The notes under the pieces: model-generated
Told to the model about the DNA's origin: nothing
What the model saw: only the letters and a program-made list of their open reading frames with translations
Databases searched by the model: none
NCBI GenBank assembly: GCA_934700345.1
Contig: CAKUXP010000025.1
Span: 1 to 47,881, forward strand
Direction of reading: 5' to 3'
From: an uncultured Fibrobacter sp.
Lineage (GTDB): Bacteria; Fibrobacterota; Fibrobacteria; Fibrobacterales; Fibrobacteraceae
DNA length: 47,881 nucleotides
Shown: positions 25,521-34,339 of the stretch, piece by piece
Layout: each line of letters starts with the position of its first letter
Position numbering within the stretch: the stretch's first letter is position 1
Position numbers and translations under genes: made by a program

Positions 25521-26257
25521 TACGCGACCTGCTTCTCTTTGTCCCCGCGTATAACGTGGAAAGGGAACTCCCCGAGTTGCTCCGTTCGATTCCCGGCGAG
25601 ATCCTGCTCCGCGCCAGGGAACTACTGGTTGTCGATGACGGCAGTTCGGACGGCACCCGAAAATTGGCTGAAGATTTTTCCCAAAGTGAAATCCGGACGC
25701 GTGTCCGCATCGAATCGCTTGTTTGCAATCAAGGCTATGGCGCGGTCGTCAAGTGCGGAATTTCCCGGGCGAAAGCTCTTTTGAAAGAAGGAGTCCGGTT
25801 TGCGGTATGTCTGCATGGCGACGGGCAGTATCCGGCAAGCGCAATTTCCCGGATGCTCTCTGTTCTGGAAAATTCCCCAGCCGCAGCCGTACAGGGTTCG
25901 AGACTTGCCCAAAGGGGAAGTGCCCGGGAAGGGAATATGCCCTTTTATAAGTTTCTTGGCGGAAAGATTCTCACGAAAATCGAAAATGCCGTTTTTTCAA
26001 ACAAATTAACGGACAGGCACAGCGGACTTATCGCTTACCGGATGGATTTTCTGGAATCGTTGGACCTTTCAAGGCTTGGCGGATCGTTTGATATCGACCT
26101 CGAAATTTTGGCGATTGCTGATGCGAGAGGATACAAGATTTCCGAAGTTCCGATAGAAACGCGCTATGCCGGTGAAAAATCGAATTTGTATGTAATTCCC
26201 TATGGAATTCGCGTCTTGCGAATTTCCCTTTTGCGCTTTTTGGGATTTTATGGCTAG
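25517..26257 (+). CDS. Family 2 glycosyltransferase, DPM-like
   Basis: A 246-residue GT-A fold enzyme. It starts with FVPAYNVERELPELL, then the nucleotide motif VVDDGSSDGT and the metal site LHGDGQYPAS (DxD-like GDGQ). It lacks the C-terminal membrane helices of ArnC-type transferases, so it more resembles dolichol-phosphate-mannose-synthase-like enzymes that act on a polyprenyl phosphate. It is translationally coupled to the decarboxylase gene upstream (ATGA) and overlaps the next gene by 8 bases. Donor and acceptor are inferred only. Confidence 0.83.
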   Translation: MIRDLLLFVPAYNVERELPELLRSIPGEILLRARELLVVDDGSSDGTRKLAEDFSQSEIRTRVRIESLVCNQGYGAVVKCGISRAKALLKEGVRFAVCLHGDGQYPASAISRMLSVLENSPAAAVQGSRLAQRGSAREGNMPFYKFLGGKILTKIENAVFSNKLTDRHSGLIAYRMDFLESLDLSRLGGSFDIDLEILAIADARGYKISEVPIETRYAGEKSNLYVIPYGIRVLRISLLRFLGFYG

Positions 26258-27119
26258 CATTTTGATTACAGGTGGTGCGGGCGTCGTCGGCGCGAGGCTG
26301 TCGAGCCTTTTTCTTGAGATGGGACATTCCGTCCGAGTCTTGACGCTTCCCGGGCAAGGTGAATCGAAGCGTCTCCCCAAGGATGTCGAAATCTTTTACG
26401 GCGATGTCCGGAAACCGGAATCGCTTCTTGCGCCTTTTCAGGATGTGGATACGGTTTGCCATCTGGCGGCGGTTATTCTCGCCGGGAAAAGGGAAGCCTT
26501 TGAAAAAGTCAACCTGGAAGGCACTCGCAACGTTCTTCTCGCCGCAAAGTCTGCCGGGGTCAAACGCTTTCTCTTCGTGTCGAGCATTTCGGTAACCTAT
26601 TCGGACCTGACCGATTACGGAAAGAGCAAGTTACGCGCCGAATCCTTGGTTCAGGACATGGGCATCCCTTTTACGATTGTGCGACCAACCCTGGTTGTTG
26701 AAAGGACAGGCGGAGCGGAATACATGCTTTTGATGAGGTATCTAAAAAAGGCGCCTCTTGTTTTTTTGCCGGGAAAGGGAAAATGTCTAAAGCGTCCCGT
26801 GAGGACCGAGGATTTGGTCCGGGGAATCGCTCTTGCCGCGACTTCTCCGGCAGCTGTCGGGAAAACCTATGCGTTGGCGGGATCAAAGGTGATGTCCCTT
26901 CTCGATATGGCGAAAATTTCGATGGAAAGGGCCGGAATCCACAAAAAAATCTATGGCTTGCCGCTCTGGATTTGCCATTTTCTGGCTTTGCTGAAACAGA
27001 TCCTGATTCCGGGAAGCGTTTCGGCTAGGCAGGCGTTGGCGGGATTTCGCGAAAATGCCGCCCCGGAAATTTCCGATGCGGAAAAGGACTTGGGTTACCG
27101 TCCCGGTTCGCCGTTTTAG
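26250..27119 (+). CDS. NAD-dependent epimerase/dehydratase family protein
   Basis: A 289-residue SDR protein. The nucleotide-binding motif is ITGGAGVVGARL (about residues 6-17), then CHLAAVIL, VSSISVTYSD and the catalytic YGKSK. The C-terminal part has a hydrophobic stretch (LPLWICHFLALLKQ). The true start is ATG 26250, inside the end of the glycosyltransferase gene. It ends a three-gene envelope-sugar operon and probably modifies the same nucleotide or lipid-linked sugar. Exact reaction unknown. Confidence 0.8.
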   Translation: MASILITGGAGVVGARLSSLFLEMGHSVRVLTLPGQGESKRLPKDVEIFYGDVRKPESLLAPFQDVDTVCHLAAVILAGKREAFEKVNLEGTRNVLLAAKSAGVKRFLFVSSISVTYSDLTDYGKSKLRAESLVQDMGIPFTIVRPTLVVERTGGAEYMLLMRYLKKAPLVFLPGKGKCLKRPVRTEDLVRGIALAATSPAAVGKTYALAGSKVMSLLDMAKISMERAGIHKKIYGLPLWICHFLALLKQILIPGSVSARQALAGFRENAAPEISDAEKDLGYRPGSPF

Positions 27120-27130
27120 CGTAAAATTTT

Positions 27131-27159
27131 TTGCGATTTTGCACGGAAAGGTGTAGATT
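27131..27159 (+). promoter_or_regulatory. Candidate promoter of the 384-residue lipoprotein gene
   Basis: TTGCGA (27131-27136), a 17-base spacer, then TAGATT (27154-27159). The expected start, near 27166, leaves a short leader with an AGAGGA ribosome site before ATG 27182. Confidence 0.5.
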
Positions 27160-27181
27160 TATAAAAAACAAAGAGGAATTT

Positions 27182-28336
27182 ATGAAATGGAATAAAATCT
27201 TGTCTGCTGTTGCCGGAAGCGTTCTTGCGTTTTCCGCCTGTAGCGATTCGAGCAGCGGCGCGAGCCGTGAATCGGATTCTTCGTCTTCGGGAGAGATCCT
27301 CTCGTCTTCGTCGTCATCGGATAATCCGACGCCCGCTTTTGACATCGAAAACCTTTTTCCGAATATGGATCTCGGTTTAAAGTTCGGCACGAACCTCTGG
27401 CTTTCCGCCGGGAAGAACGGGCTTTATTCGCTCTGGTTTGTCGATACGGCCTCCGCGGATCTTTCCTATGGGACGATCGTTTCCCATGCGGATCTTTCAA
27501 GCGGCGTTCTCGCGTTTGATTCTACGTCGGGCTATACCTTTGCTGCGAACCATAGCAAGGGCGATTCGGTCCTCGCCTGGATCCGGAAGGGAATCCGTCT
27601 GGAATTTTCGATGGAAGATTCGGCTTTGATGGTAAAAATCGACGATGCGAAACCGTTTGCCGTAAAAAAGGCGACGCGCCAAGTCGATCCCGACTATCTT
27701 GCGAAAAGCGATAGCCTTGTAGGGATGGTTCTGGAATGGAGCAATGGCGATACGAGTTCTACCTATCGATTCTACAAAAACGGGGAATATATCCGCGAGG
27801 TCGCCGGCGAGTCTTCTGCTTTCGAAGCGGGCTTTTACGATGTTCACCGCCAGCACCTGCTCACGCTACCCGTCTATTTTGCCGGTTACGTTTCGATTCT
27901 CAATTCCTACATCGCCAAGAAAAAAAACGGCTCGTATGAATTTGACAATGGAATTTCGAAAAGAAATTACAGCGTCTCTTCGATGACTGTGGAATACCCG
28001 GATATATCGTTCTTGACAAAGACCGACTGGCGATCCGAAAGCAACGATACGCTCAAGTGGACTCTCGCGTTCCAGGGAGAAAACTATACGGTTCGGGGAA
28101 AAACCGGTTTGAATGACAATACGACCAAGATCCAGCGTGAAGGCGCTTGGGCTGTTTTCGGGGACAATCTGGTCCTTTCGGTCGAGAAATGCAGTGCCTC
28201 TAAAAAGGTGGAATGCCCGGCGGTAGAATGGGGAGCGCTTTCTAAAGTCGAAGCGACTTCGTTTGAATTCGAAAATTCCGAAACGTCCGACGAGTATGCC
28301 GCACCGAAAAACTGGGCTGCGATCGAAGAAGAATAG
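27182..28336 (+). CDS. Putative lipoprotein with serine-rich tether
   Basis: A 384-residue lipoprotein. The lipobox ends at Cys20 (LAFSAC), followed by about 35 residues dominated by serine with acidic residues, the usual Fibrobacter-type tether. The rest is strand-rich with many aromatic residues and no recognisable catalytic motif; repeated modules (for example around YRFYKNGEYIREV and LKWTLAFQGENYTVRG) suggest a beta-sandwich or lipocalin-like fold. It converges on hrpB with 11 bases between. Function unknown. Confidence 0.72.
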   Translation: MKWNKILSAVAGSVLAFSACSDSSSGASRESDSSSSGEILSSSSSSDNPTPAFDIENLFPNMDLGLKFGTNLWLSAGKNGLYSLWFVDTASADLSYGTIVSHADLSSGVLAFDSTSGYTFAANHSKGDSVLAWIRKGIRLEFSMEDSALMVKIDDAKPFAVKKATRQVDPDYLAKSDSLVGMVLEWSNGDTSSTYRFYKNGEYIREVAGESSAFEAGFYDVHRQHLLTLPVYFAGYVSILNSYIAKKKNGSYEFDNGISKRNYSVSSMTVEYPDISFLTKTDWRSESNDTLKWTLAFQGENYTVRGKTGLNDNTTKIQREGAWAVFGDNLVLSVEKCSASKKVECPAVEWGALSKVEATSFEFENSETSDEYAAPKNWAAIEEE

Positions 28337-28347
28337 TTACGTATAAA

Positions 28348-30795
28348 CTAAACGACCGATTCCGGCCAAGGATGCTTCGGGTATCTCCCCCGGAGCTCTT
28401 TTCGTATCTGCGGGTATGTGTTTTTCCAGAATTCGGTGAGGTCCCATGTTTTCTGGGCGGTTCGGAAATTCGGGGCGAGGATGTCGTAGCGAACCTTGAC
28501 TTTTCCATCGGCGATAAAATGCTCTCCGCGAAAGGTCATCAAGTCTTCGATGCGGGCGGAAAGTTCCACGGGAGAATTTTCCGCATAGCGGTAGCGCGCC
28601 TTTTTCCCGTTGGGAAGTGCAAGCGTATCGGGAAACATTTTTCCGAGCCAGGGAATCATGTTTTCTCCGAAGAATTCCTTCATCTTGGAACGGAAAAGTT
28701 CCGGTGTGAGTTCCCGAAGTAGAAAATGCCCGTCCAGAAAATCCTCGGTGACAAGCTCGAGGTCTTCCGCATTCCACGTCGGCAGGGAATACTCGGGAAA
28801 GCTCTCGGCGGCGAGCTTCATCTTGCAAAGGAGAATTTTGTTCGCATCGTCCATCCAAAGATGCGAAAGGTCTTCGCGGCGGTGGCGCTCCATCCACGTT
28901 TTTCCTGTCAGCGCTTTTAGTTTGTCCTGAACCTCGTCGGGAACTTCTTGAGGCTGGATTTCCCTGCGGGATATTTCAGCCCCGTTTGCCGAAGAAATCT
29001 CTAGCCCGATGTAACGCTCCTGTCCCGCACGCCATAAAAGTTCGTAGCGAACTTCCTTGCGCTCGTTTTTTAGAAAATCGCTAGGGACCGTTAGATAGAA
29101 TCCGGCGCGCATTTCGGACTTCTGGGATGAACTTGTACGCAACAAATGGAATACCAGAATGGCGTCCGATTCCTCGACGGTTTCCGGCTCTATCGGAAAC
29201 GTGTCGTTTTTTGTCCTGTAAGCGTTTCCGCTTTTGATGGCCAGCGAATCGGGAAAGCTCTTCCAGAAAAGGCGGAGTGTTTCCCGGGGATTGTCGGGTT
29301 GAAAATTTGTGGAATTCTTGGCCCGCGTAAATTCCTGCAGCCTCCGGTAAGAAAGCTGGGTTTCGCGAGTTGCGCTTCGCTTGTCCTGGAGCATACTCTG
29401 GGCGCATTCCAGGGCGTTTAGCGGGGCCTTTCCGCGTGCCGGTTCGTCGGAATCGAGGATGGAAAAAACAGCGAGCGTCAAAGGGGAAAGAGATTCCGCT
29501 TCGAGATACGCCTTGGCTAGTTGCAGGTCGTTAAGCGGAATTTCCAACGCCCGGAGACCGCTCGGAGAAATTTTTCCGTCTGTCGAAAGAAATCCGTATC
29601 GGGAAAGTTCTTTGCCGGCTTTTTCGGCAAGGGTTGGATCCGGTTCGGTGGGAAGTTTTAGATCGTTTGCTGCGATGCCCAGCTTTTTGGCAAGAGCGGC
29701 CCTTTTCAATAAAACCGGACGCAGGTCGCTTTTCTGGATTTCGGGAACGATGCTTTGCGAAAAAAGGCTCTCTTCTCTTTTGCTCCACAGCCGGATGCAG
29801 ACGCCTTGTCTTGTGCGGCCTGCGCGTCCGGTGCGCTGGACCGCGTTCTGCATACTGATGCGTCCGATCTTCAGGATGTTTTTCCCTTGCGAAACGTTGA
29901 ATTCCGAGGTGCGTTCTAGGCCGGAATCGATGACGCCTGTTACATCCGGAATGGTGAGACTCGTTTCGGCGATGTTTGTCGAAAGGATGACGCGAGGTTC
30001 GTTTGTATGTAAAAATATATCCTGCTCGATAGTCTTGTCCTGTCCGCCGTATAGATCGAGGATTCTGAGCTTTCCATAGCCGAATGCTTCTTCGAGATGG
30101 CGATGGACGCTTGCGATTTCGCCCTTTCCCGGGAGAAACGCCAAGGTCGTTTTCCAGACACCGTTCCGTTCTAAGGTGCGGAGAGCCTTTTCCACGTTTC
30201 GTGAAAGCTGGCTTCCGGGGAGCGATTCCTGGTTCAGGATTTGTACCGGAAAACCGGGACGCCCGACCTGAAGACACTTGATTCCCAGATATTTTTCAAG
30301 CTTTTCCCGGCTCAGTTCCGCCGAGAGAACCGCGATTCGCGGCGCATTCGGTTCCTTTTGTCTGGCAAGGAAGTAGGCAAGGAGCAAATCCATTTCGGTA
30401 CGGCGTTCATGAAATTCGTCGAAAACTATCCAGTCGAACGATTCGCTTTCGTGCAGCAAGGTTTGGAGAAAGTTGCCGTATGTGGTAAAGAGAATTTTCG
30501 TGTCGTCGGAAACGGCGCTTTCAAAGCGGATCCTGTAGCCGATTGCCGTACCGGGCCTAGTTTCGGAAAGCTTTGATAGATAGTTTGCCAGGCTTGTCGC
30601 GGCAAGCCTCCGCGGTTCGAGAACGGCGACTTTTCCGAGGCCTTTCTTTTGCGATGCGAGCAGCCATGGGATAAAAGTCGATTTGCCGGAACCTGTCGGA
30701 GCGGTCAGAAGCAGGTTCTTCCGCCGGCCTATCTCCTCGCAAATTGTTCCGCCGAATTCCTTCAGCGGGAGAAATTCAAAAGCTGACGCGTTCAT
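28348..30795 (-). CDS. hrpB: ATP-dependent helicase HrpB
   Basis: An 815-residue DEAH-box helicase, the usual HrpB length. Walker A is LLLTAPTGSGKST (about residues 30-42), motif Ia is EPRRLAATSLA, motif II is DEFHER, and motifs V and VI appear as STNIAETSLTIPDV and QRTGRAGRTRQG. The HA2-like region and the HrpB-specific C-terminal domain follow (DFLDGHFLLRELTPELF to PKHPWPE). Its role in most bacteria is poorly defined. It lies 24 bases after the small membrane-protein gene and may be co-transcribed with it. Confidence 0.94.
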   Translation of the reverse strand: MNASAFEFLPLKEFGGTICEEIGRRKNLLLTAPTGSGKSTFIPWLLASQKKGLGKVAVLEPRRLAATSLANYLSKLSETRPGTAIGYRIRFESAVSDDTKILFTTYGNFLQTLLHESESFDWIVFDEFHERRTEMDLLLAYFLARQKEPNAPRIAVLSAELSREKLEKYLGIKCLQVGRPGFPVQILNQESLPGSQLSRNVEKALRTLERNGVWKTTLAFLPGKGEIASVHRHLEEAFGYGKLRILDLYGGQDKTIEQDIFLHTNEPRVILSTNIAETSLTIPDVTGVIDSGLERTSEFNVSQGKNILKIGRISMQNAVQRTGRAGRTRQGVCIRLWSKREESLFSQSIVPEIQKSDLRPVLLKRAALAKKLGIAANDLKLPTEPDPTLAEKAGKELSRYGFLSTDGKISPSGLRALEIPLNDLQLAKAYLEAESLSPLTLAVFSILDSDEPARGKAPLNALECAQSMLQDKRSATRETQLSYRRLQEFTRAKNSTNFQPDNPRETLRLFWKSFPDSLAIKSGNAYRTKNDTFPIEPETVEESDAILVFHLLRTSSSQKSEMRAGFYLTVPSDFLKNERKEVRYELLWRAGQERYIGLEISSANGAEISRREIQPQEVPDEVQDKLKALTGKTWMERHRREDLSHLWMDDANKILLCKMKLAAESFPEYSLPTWNAEDLELVTEDFLDGHFLLRELTPELFRSKMKEFFGENMIPWLGKMFPDTLALPNGKKARYRYAENSPVELSARIEDLMTFRGEHFIADGKVKVRYDILAPNFRTAQKTWDLTEFWKNTYPQIRKELRGRYPKHPWPESVV

Positions 30796-30819
30796 GTAAA
30801 ACGAACTTTTCTTGTGCGT

Positions 30820-31290
30820 CTAGACGCGCGGAAAGCGAAGATGTTCGCCGGTCGTCTTGTCCGTGTAAGGCCAGTGGCTGTTTTTTTCCTGCTTGTCGAG
30901 CATGAGGTTCGTGATGCGCCGTTGGAGACCCGCTTCCGTCTTGCAGAAAAAGTAGGCGACCTTGTTTTCCTTTTCGATGAAGAAAACGGCTGCCTTGAAC
31001 TTGCTTTTGAATGCGGCGCGGAACAGGGAGAGGTCTTCGCGCTTCGGGACAACGCGATTCCCCTTGACTTCGCACACGACGTCTGCGTCCTTTAGCATCG
31101 CCTTTCCCTTGTAGCGGATAACTTCGCGATTCGGTTCGGAGTTCTTGCGGATGGTTTCCATGTTAAAGGCTCCGCCACCTTCTTTCATGACCCTTCGCAC
31201 GGCGCGGATCGCAGCGAAAACGATAACGAGAATGACCAGGATTAAAATGACGACCCAGTATTCCGAGAAAAAATTGGCGATTTGGGACAT
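30820..31290 (-). CDS. Small membrane-anchored protein of unknown function
   Basis: A 156-residue protein with one N-terminal membrane helix (about residues 12-34, WVVILILVILVIVFAAI) and a soluble, lysine-rich domain of about 110 residues that looks alpha/beta. It has two cysteines (DVVCEV and YFFCKT) and a C-terminal DKTTGEHLRFPRV. GAGG lies a few bases before the ATG. No family recognised. Confidence 0.68.
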   Translation of the reverse strand: MSQIANFFSEYWVVILILVILVIVFAAIRAVRRVMKEGGGAFNMETIRKNSEPNREVIRYKGKAMLKDADVVCEVKGNRVVPKREDLSLFRAAFKSKFKAAVFFIEKENKVAYFFCKTEAGLQRRITNLMLDKQEKNSHWPYTDKTTGEHLRFPRV

Positions 31291-31415
31291 AGAACCTCTT
31301 GAATGTAAAACTTTGCGTCCGAAAATAGAAAATGCGCCGGAGGTCTTAAAATCGGAGCCGTTTTTTTCTATTGTTTTCCATCGAATTTCACAACCAAAAG
31401 AGGTGCACGCACGAA

Positions 31416-33314
31416 ATGAAAAATTGGCGTATCGACGATTCCCGGGATCTTTACAATGTCCGCGGATGGGGAATAAACTACTTCGACATCAACGAGGAAG
31501 GGCATGCGACCGTCTGCCCGCTTCGTGACAAGGGGCCGGAAATCGATCTTTACAAGCTTGTCCAGGAACTCGATCTGAGGGATATGCCGACGCCGCTCCT
31601 TCTTCGGTTTCCCGACATTCTCGATACGCGGATTGAAAAGATCAACGAGTGCTTCAACAAGTCCATCAAGGAATACGGATTCAGGGGTTCCTTTTACGAT
31701 GTCTTTCCCATCAAGGTGAACCAGCAACGTGCGGTCCTTGAAGAAGTCGTGCGCCACGGAAAAAAGTTCAACATCGGTCTTGAAGCGGGTTCGAAGCCGG
31801 AACTTCATGCGGTGTTGGCGAACATGGATAATCCGGCGTCGCTCATCATCTGCAACGGCTACAAGGATGAGGATTTTATCGAACTTGCGCTTCTCGCGCA
31901 GAAGATGGGAAAAAATATCTTCGTCGTCGTGGAAAAAATGAACGAGCTCCCGATGATTATCGAAATCTCGAGACGTATCGGGGTGAGGCCGAATATCGGG
32001 CTGCGGATAAAGCTCGCCTCTTCCGGGCAGGGCAAGTGGGAGGAGTCCGGCGGCTATCACAGCAAGTTCGGGCTGAGCAGTTCGGATCTGCTCCATGCGC
32101 TCGACCTTATCCGCGAAGAAAAGATGTGCGATTGCGTCCGGCTTATCCACTGTCACCTGGGAAGCCAAATAACGAACATTCGGAAGGTGAAGTCCGGGTT
32201 GCGCGAAATTTCCGAATTTTACGCCCAGTTGAAACAGGCCGGGATGAATGTGGAATTTGTCGATGTCGGCGGCGGTCTTGGCGTGGATTACGACGGCAGC
32301 CGAAGCGCGGGAACGGGTTCCGTAAACTATTCCATCCAGGAGTATGCGAACGATATCGTCTATTCGATCTATGAAACCTGCGAGAAGTTCTCTCTGCCGC
32401 ATCCGAACGTCATTGCCGAGACGGGGCGCGCCCTTTCCGCTCACCATTCGATTCTGGTGTTCAATGTTCTCGAAGCGGCGGGACCCGCATTCTTTGAGGA
32501 TGAAAAGCAGGAAATCCCGGAGCGGGTCGCGGATTCCATCAAGGATCTTTATGCGATTCTCAAGAGCTTGAACATTCGGAACTTGCTAGAAAACTGGCAC
32601 GATGCGATGCAGATCAACGATGACGTCCTTTCCGGGTTTCGGATGGGAACGGTCGATTTGCAGACGCGCGCCCTTGCCGAACGGCTTTTCTGGAGCATCG
32701 CGCGCCGCGTGAACGAACTTTCGAGCGAGCTTCGGCATGCCCCGATGGAACTTTCGGAGCTTCCGCGACTTCTAGCCAAAAAATACTTCTGCAATTTTTC
32801 GCTTTTCCAGAGCCTTCCGGACAGCTGGGCCATCGACCAGATCTTTCCCATTATGCCTATCCAGCGCCTAAATGAATCGCCGACGGTTGATGCGACGCTT
32901 CAGGATATCACCTGCGATTCCGACGGAAAAATGGACATGTTCGTCTCGGGCGACGGTATTTCCCGGACGCTGCCCGTTCATCCGCTAAAAGAGGGCGAAC
33001 CGTATTATCTCGCGGTCTATCTCGTGGGCGCCTACCAGGAAATCCTTGGCGACCTGCACAATCTTTTTGGCGACACGAATGCCGTGCACGTTGTCTGCGA
33101 CGGGGATTCCTACCGCATCGACCAGATGATCGACGGCGAATCCGTGGAAGACGTTCTGGATTACGTGAACTTTAGCGACAAGGCCCTTGTCCGGACGATG
33201 GAAAACTGGGTTTCGAGTTCCGTAAAGGAAGGAAAGATCACGCTCCAGGAAGGCAAGGAATTCCTGAACATCTATCGCTCGGGGCTTTACGGCTACACGT
33301 ATCTCGAAGGCTAG
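31416..33314 (+). CDS. speA: Biosynthetic arginine decarboxylase
   Basis: A PLP enzyme of 632 residues that converts arginine to agmatine, the first step of the agmatine route to putrescine. The PLP lysine is in YDVFPIKVNQQ (Lys100). HCHLGSQITNIR and FVDVGGGLGVDYDGS hold the phosphate-binding loop, and TCDSDGKMD carries the second-subunit active-site residues. Length is close to the usual ~630-660. I chose ATG 31416, with AAGAGG about 12 bases upstream; the frame extends to TTG 31371 without support. No agmatine-processing gene lies nearby. Confidence 0.95.
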   Translation: MKNWRIDDSRDLYNVRGWGINYFDINEEGHATVCPLRDKGPEIDLYKLVQELDLRDMPTPLLLRFPDILDTRIEKINECFNKSIKEYGFRGSFYDVFPIKVNQQRAVLEEVVRHGKKFNIGLEAGSKPELHAVLANMDNPASLIICNGYKDEDFIELALLAQKMGKNIFVVVEKMNELPMIIEISRRIGVRPNIGLRIKLASSGQGKWEESGGYHSKFGLSSSDLLHALDLIREEKMCDCVRLIHCHLGSQITNIRKVKSGLREISEFYAQLKQAGMNVEFVDVGGGLGVDYDGSRSAGTGSVNYSIQEYANDIVYSIYETCEKFSLPHPNVIAETGRALSAHHSILVFNVLEAAGPAFFEDEKQEIPERVADSIKDLYAILKSLNIRNLLENWHDAMQINDDVLSGFRMGTVDLQTRALAERLFWSIARRVNELSSELRHAPMELSELPRLLAKKYFCNFSLFQSLPDSWAIDQIFPIMPIQRLNESPTVDATLQDITCDSDGKMDMFVSGDGISRTLPVHPLKEGEPYYLAVYLVGAYQEILGDLHNLFGDTNAVHVVCDGDSYRIDQMIDGESVEDVLDYVNFSDKALVRTMENWVSSSVKEGKITLQEGKEFLNIYRSGLYGYTYLEG

Positions 33315-33709
33315 CGGGAACCGCCGGCTAGGACGAACCGTCCGAAAGGATAGTATTTCATTTTGGCGAGAATGCGCCCTTCTTTCTTGAAAATAAATTC
33401 ACAGATATAGGATGGTGCTCTTCCCTTGATAGTTGTTTTGATTGGATATTCATTTCTTTCGACTGTGGAAAAGCGTTCGGAGAGTTTTTCCGTTTGCGAC
33501 TTGTCCAGCGTGATTTGTACTTCTTTTTCTTTTTTATATCTGGGATTTTGGAGTGCCTGGATTTCATCGGAGGAGTCGATTAGTGCGAGAAAATCGGAGG
33601 CGCTTTGGAAAAGGTTTGTGGATGGGACTGATTTTTTTTTCGGAATTTTTGGAAATGACTTTTGTCGAAATGTTCTTGTCGTAATTTTCGGTATCGCTCT
33701 TTTCCTCAT
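33311..33709 (-). CDS. Hypothetical partner gene of the decayed locus
   Basis: A 132-residue protein with a very basic N-terminal 30 residues and a strand-rich C-terminal half (QITLDKSQTEKLSERF, PIKTTIKGRAPSYICEFIF, RILAKMKYYPFGRFV). No family recognised. Its ATG overlaps the stop of the upstream pseudogene (ATGA), so the two were a translationally coupled pair. A nine-A run near 33640 could be slip-prone. Its stop overlaps the speA stop region. With the upstream gene broken, this one may be on the way out. Confidence 0.5.
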   Translation of the reverse strand: MRKRAIPKITTRTFRQKSFPKIPKKKSVPSTNLFQSASDFLALIDSSDEIQALQNPRYKKEKEVQITLDKSQTEKLSERFSTVERNEYPIKTTIKGRAPSYICEFIFKKEGRILAKMKYYPFGRFVLAGGSR

Positions 33710-34263
33710 TTCATGTCTCCCATGTAGAATTTATCTTCTCCGTAGCCTGGATGAGTTTTTCTAAAGGTGTCATTGGGTGTGCTTAGATAAATAGAAATTC
33801 CTTGCTCATCGGCAAGAGGCAAGTCCCCGCTGGGTCTATCTGTTTCTTCGTCATATTCATCTAAAAGTATTCGCTATTATATCGCGAATCGTGACCACCA
33901 TGTGTGCAATTTCTACAATCTTTTCCGTACAGTTTTCTTGTTGATAGGATTTGTTTAATTCGTCAATGGTAAATTCATCAAGGATTGCCCATGTGGGATT
34001 TTTTAAAGTGTGATATTTTCCTCGCTCTGTTTCAACAATATAAGTCGATACTTCACGGGAGCTTTAGAACTATTATTAAAAATCAGAGACCAGTTTAGGG
34101 CCGCTTCATCGGGAGTATTGAATTCTTGGCTTGTACTTCTTTCAATGAAGGGAATCGGTTCTGGTAAATTTGCCAAGGTACAGGAAAGTAAGAAAAGAAT
34201 CTTGGTTCCCAAAGCCAAGTTTTTGATGAAACGGTAAAAGGGGAATACACAAACTTTTTCCAA
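33706..34263 (-). pseudogene. Frameshifted exported protein, DUF4329/JAB-like
   Basis: The first intact piece (TTG 34263 to about 34050) has a signal or lipobox-like LFLLSC followed by DEAALNWSLIFNNSS. The reading then continues sensibly only by changing frame three times: near 34048 (into YIVETERGKYHTLKNP), near 33920 (into CRNCTHGGHDSRYNSEYF) and near 33864 (into LDEYDEETDRPSGDLPLADE, then YLSTPNDTFRK). Each break is repaired by adding one base. Joined, they give about 186 residues. The early Asp-Glu-Ala-Ala, the Thr-His-Gly-Gly-His and the Tyr-Leu-x-Thr-Pro resemble DUF4329 proteins, found near polymorphic toxins; this match is tentative. Surrounding DNA is A/T-rich. Confidence 0.6.
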
Positions 34264-34339
34264 AAGATATATTTTGCTTTCTAAAAATTAAGATGTCTAG
34301 TAGAGAAAACTTAAAATTATTAGAAATAAATTGGTGACT

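Noticed and set aside
31368..32447. A 359-residue open frame antisense to speA
   Set aside because: It is a shadow of the arginine decarboxylase, with no ribosome site or family resemblance.
33426..33764. A 112-residue hydrophobic frame on the plus strand over the decayed locus
   Set aside because: The minus-strand genes, with ATGA coupling and coherent repaired frames, explain the region better; the hydrophobicity comes from reading A-rich codons in reverse.
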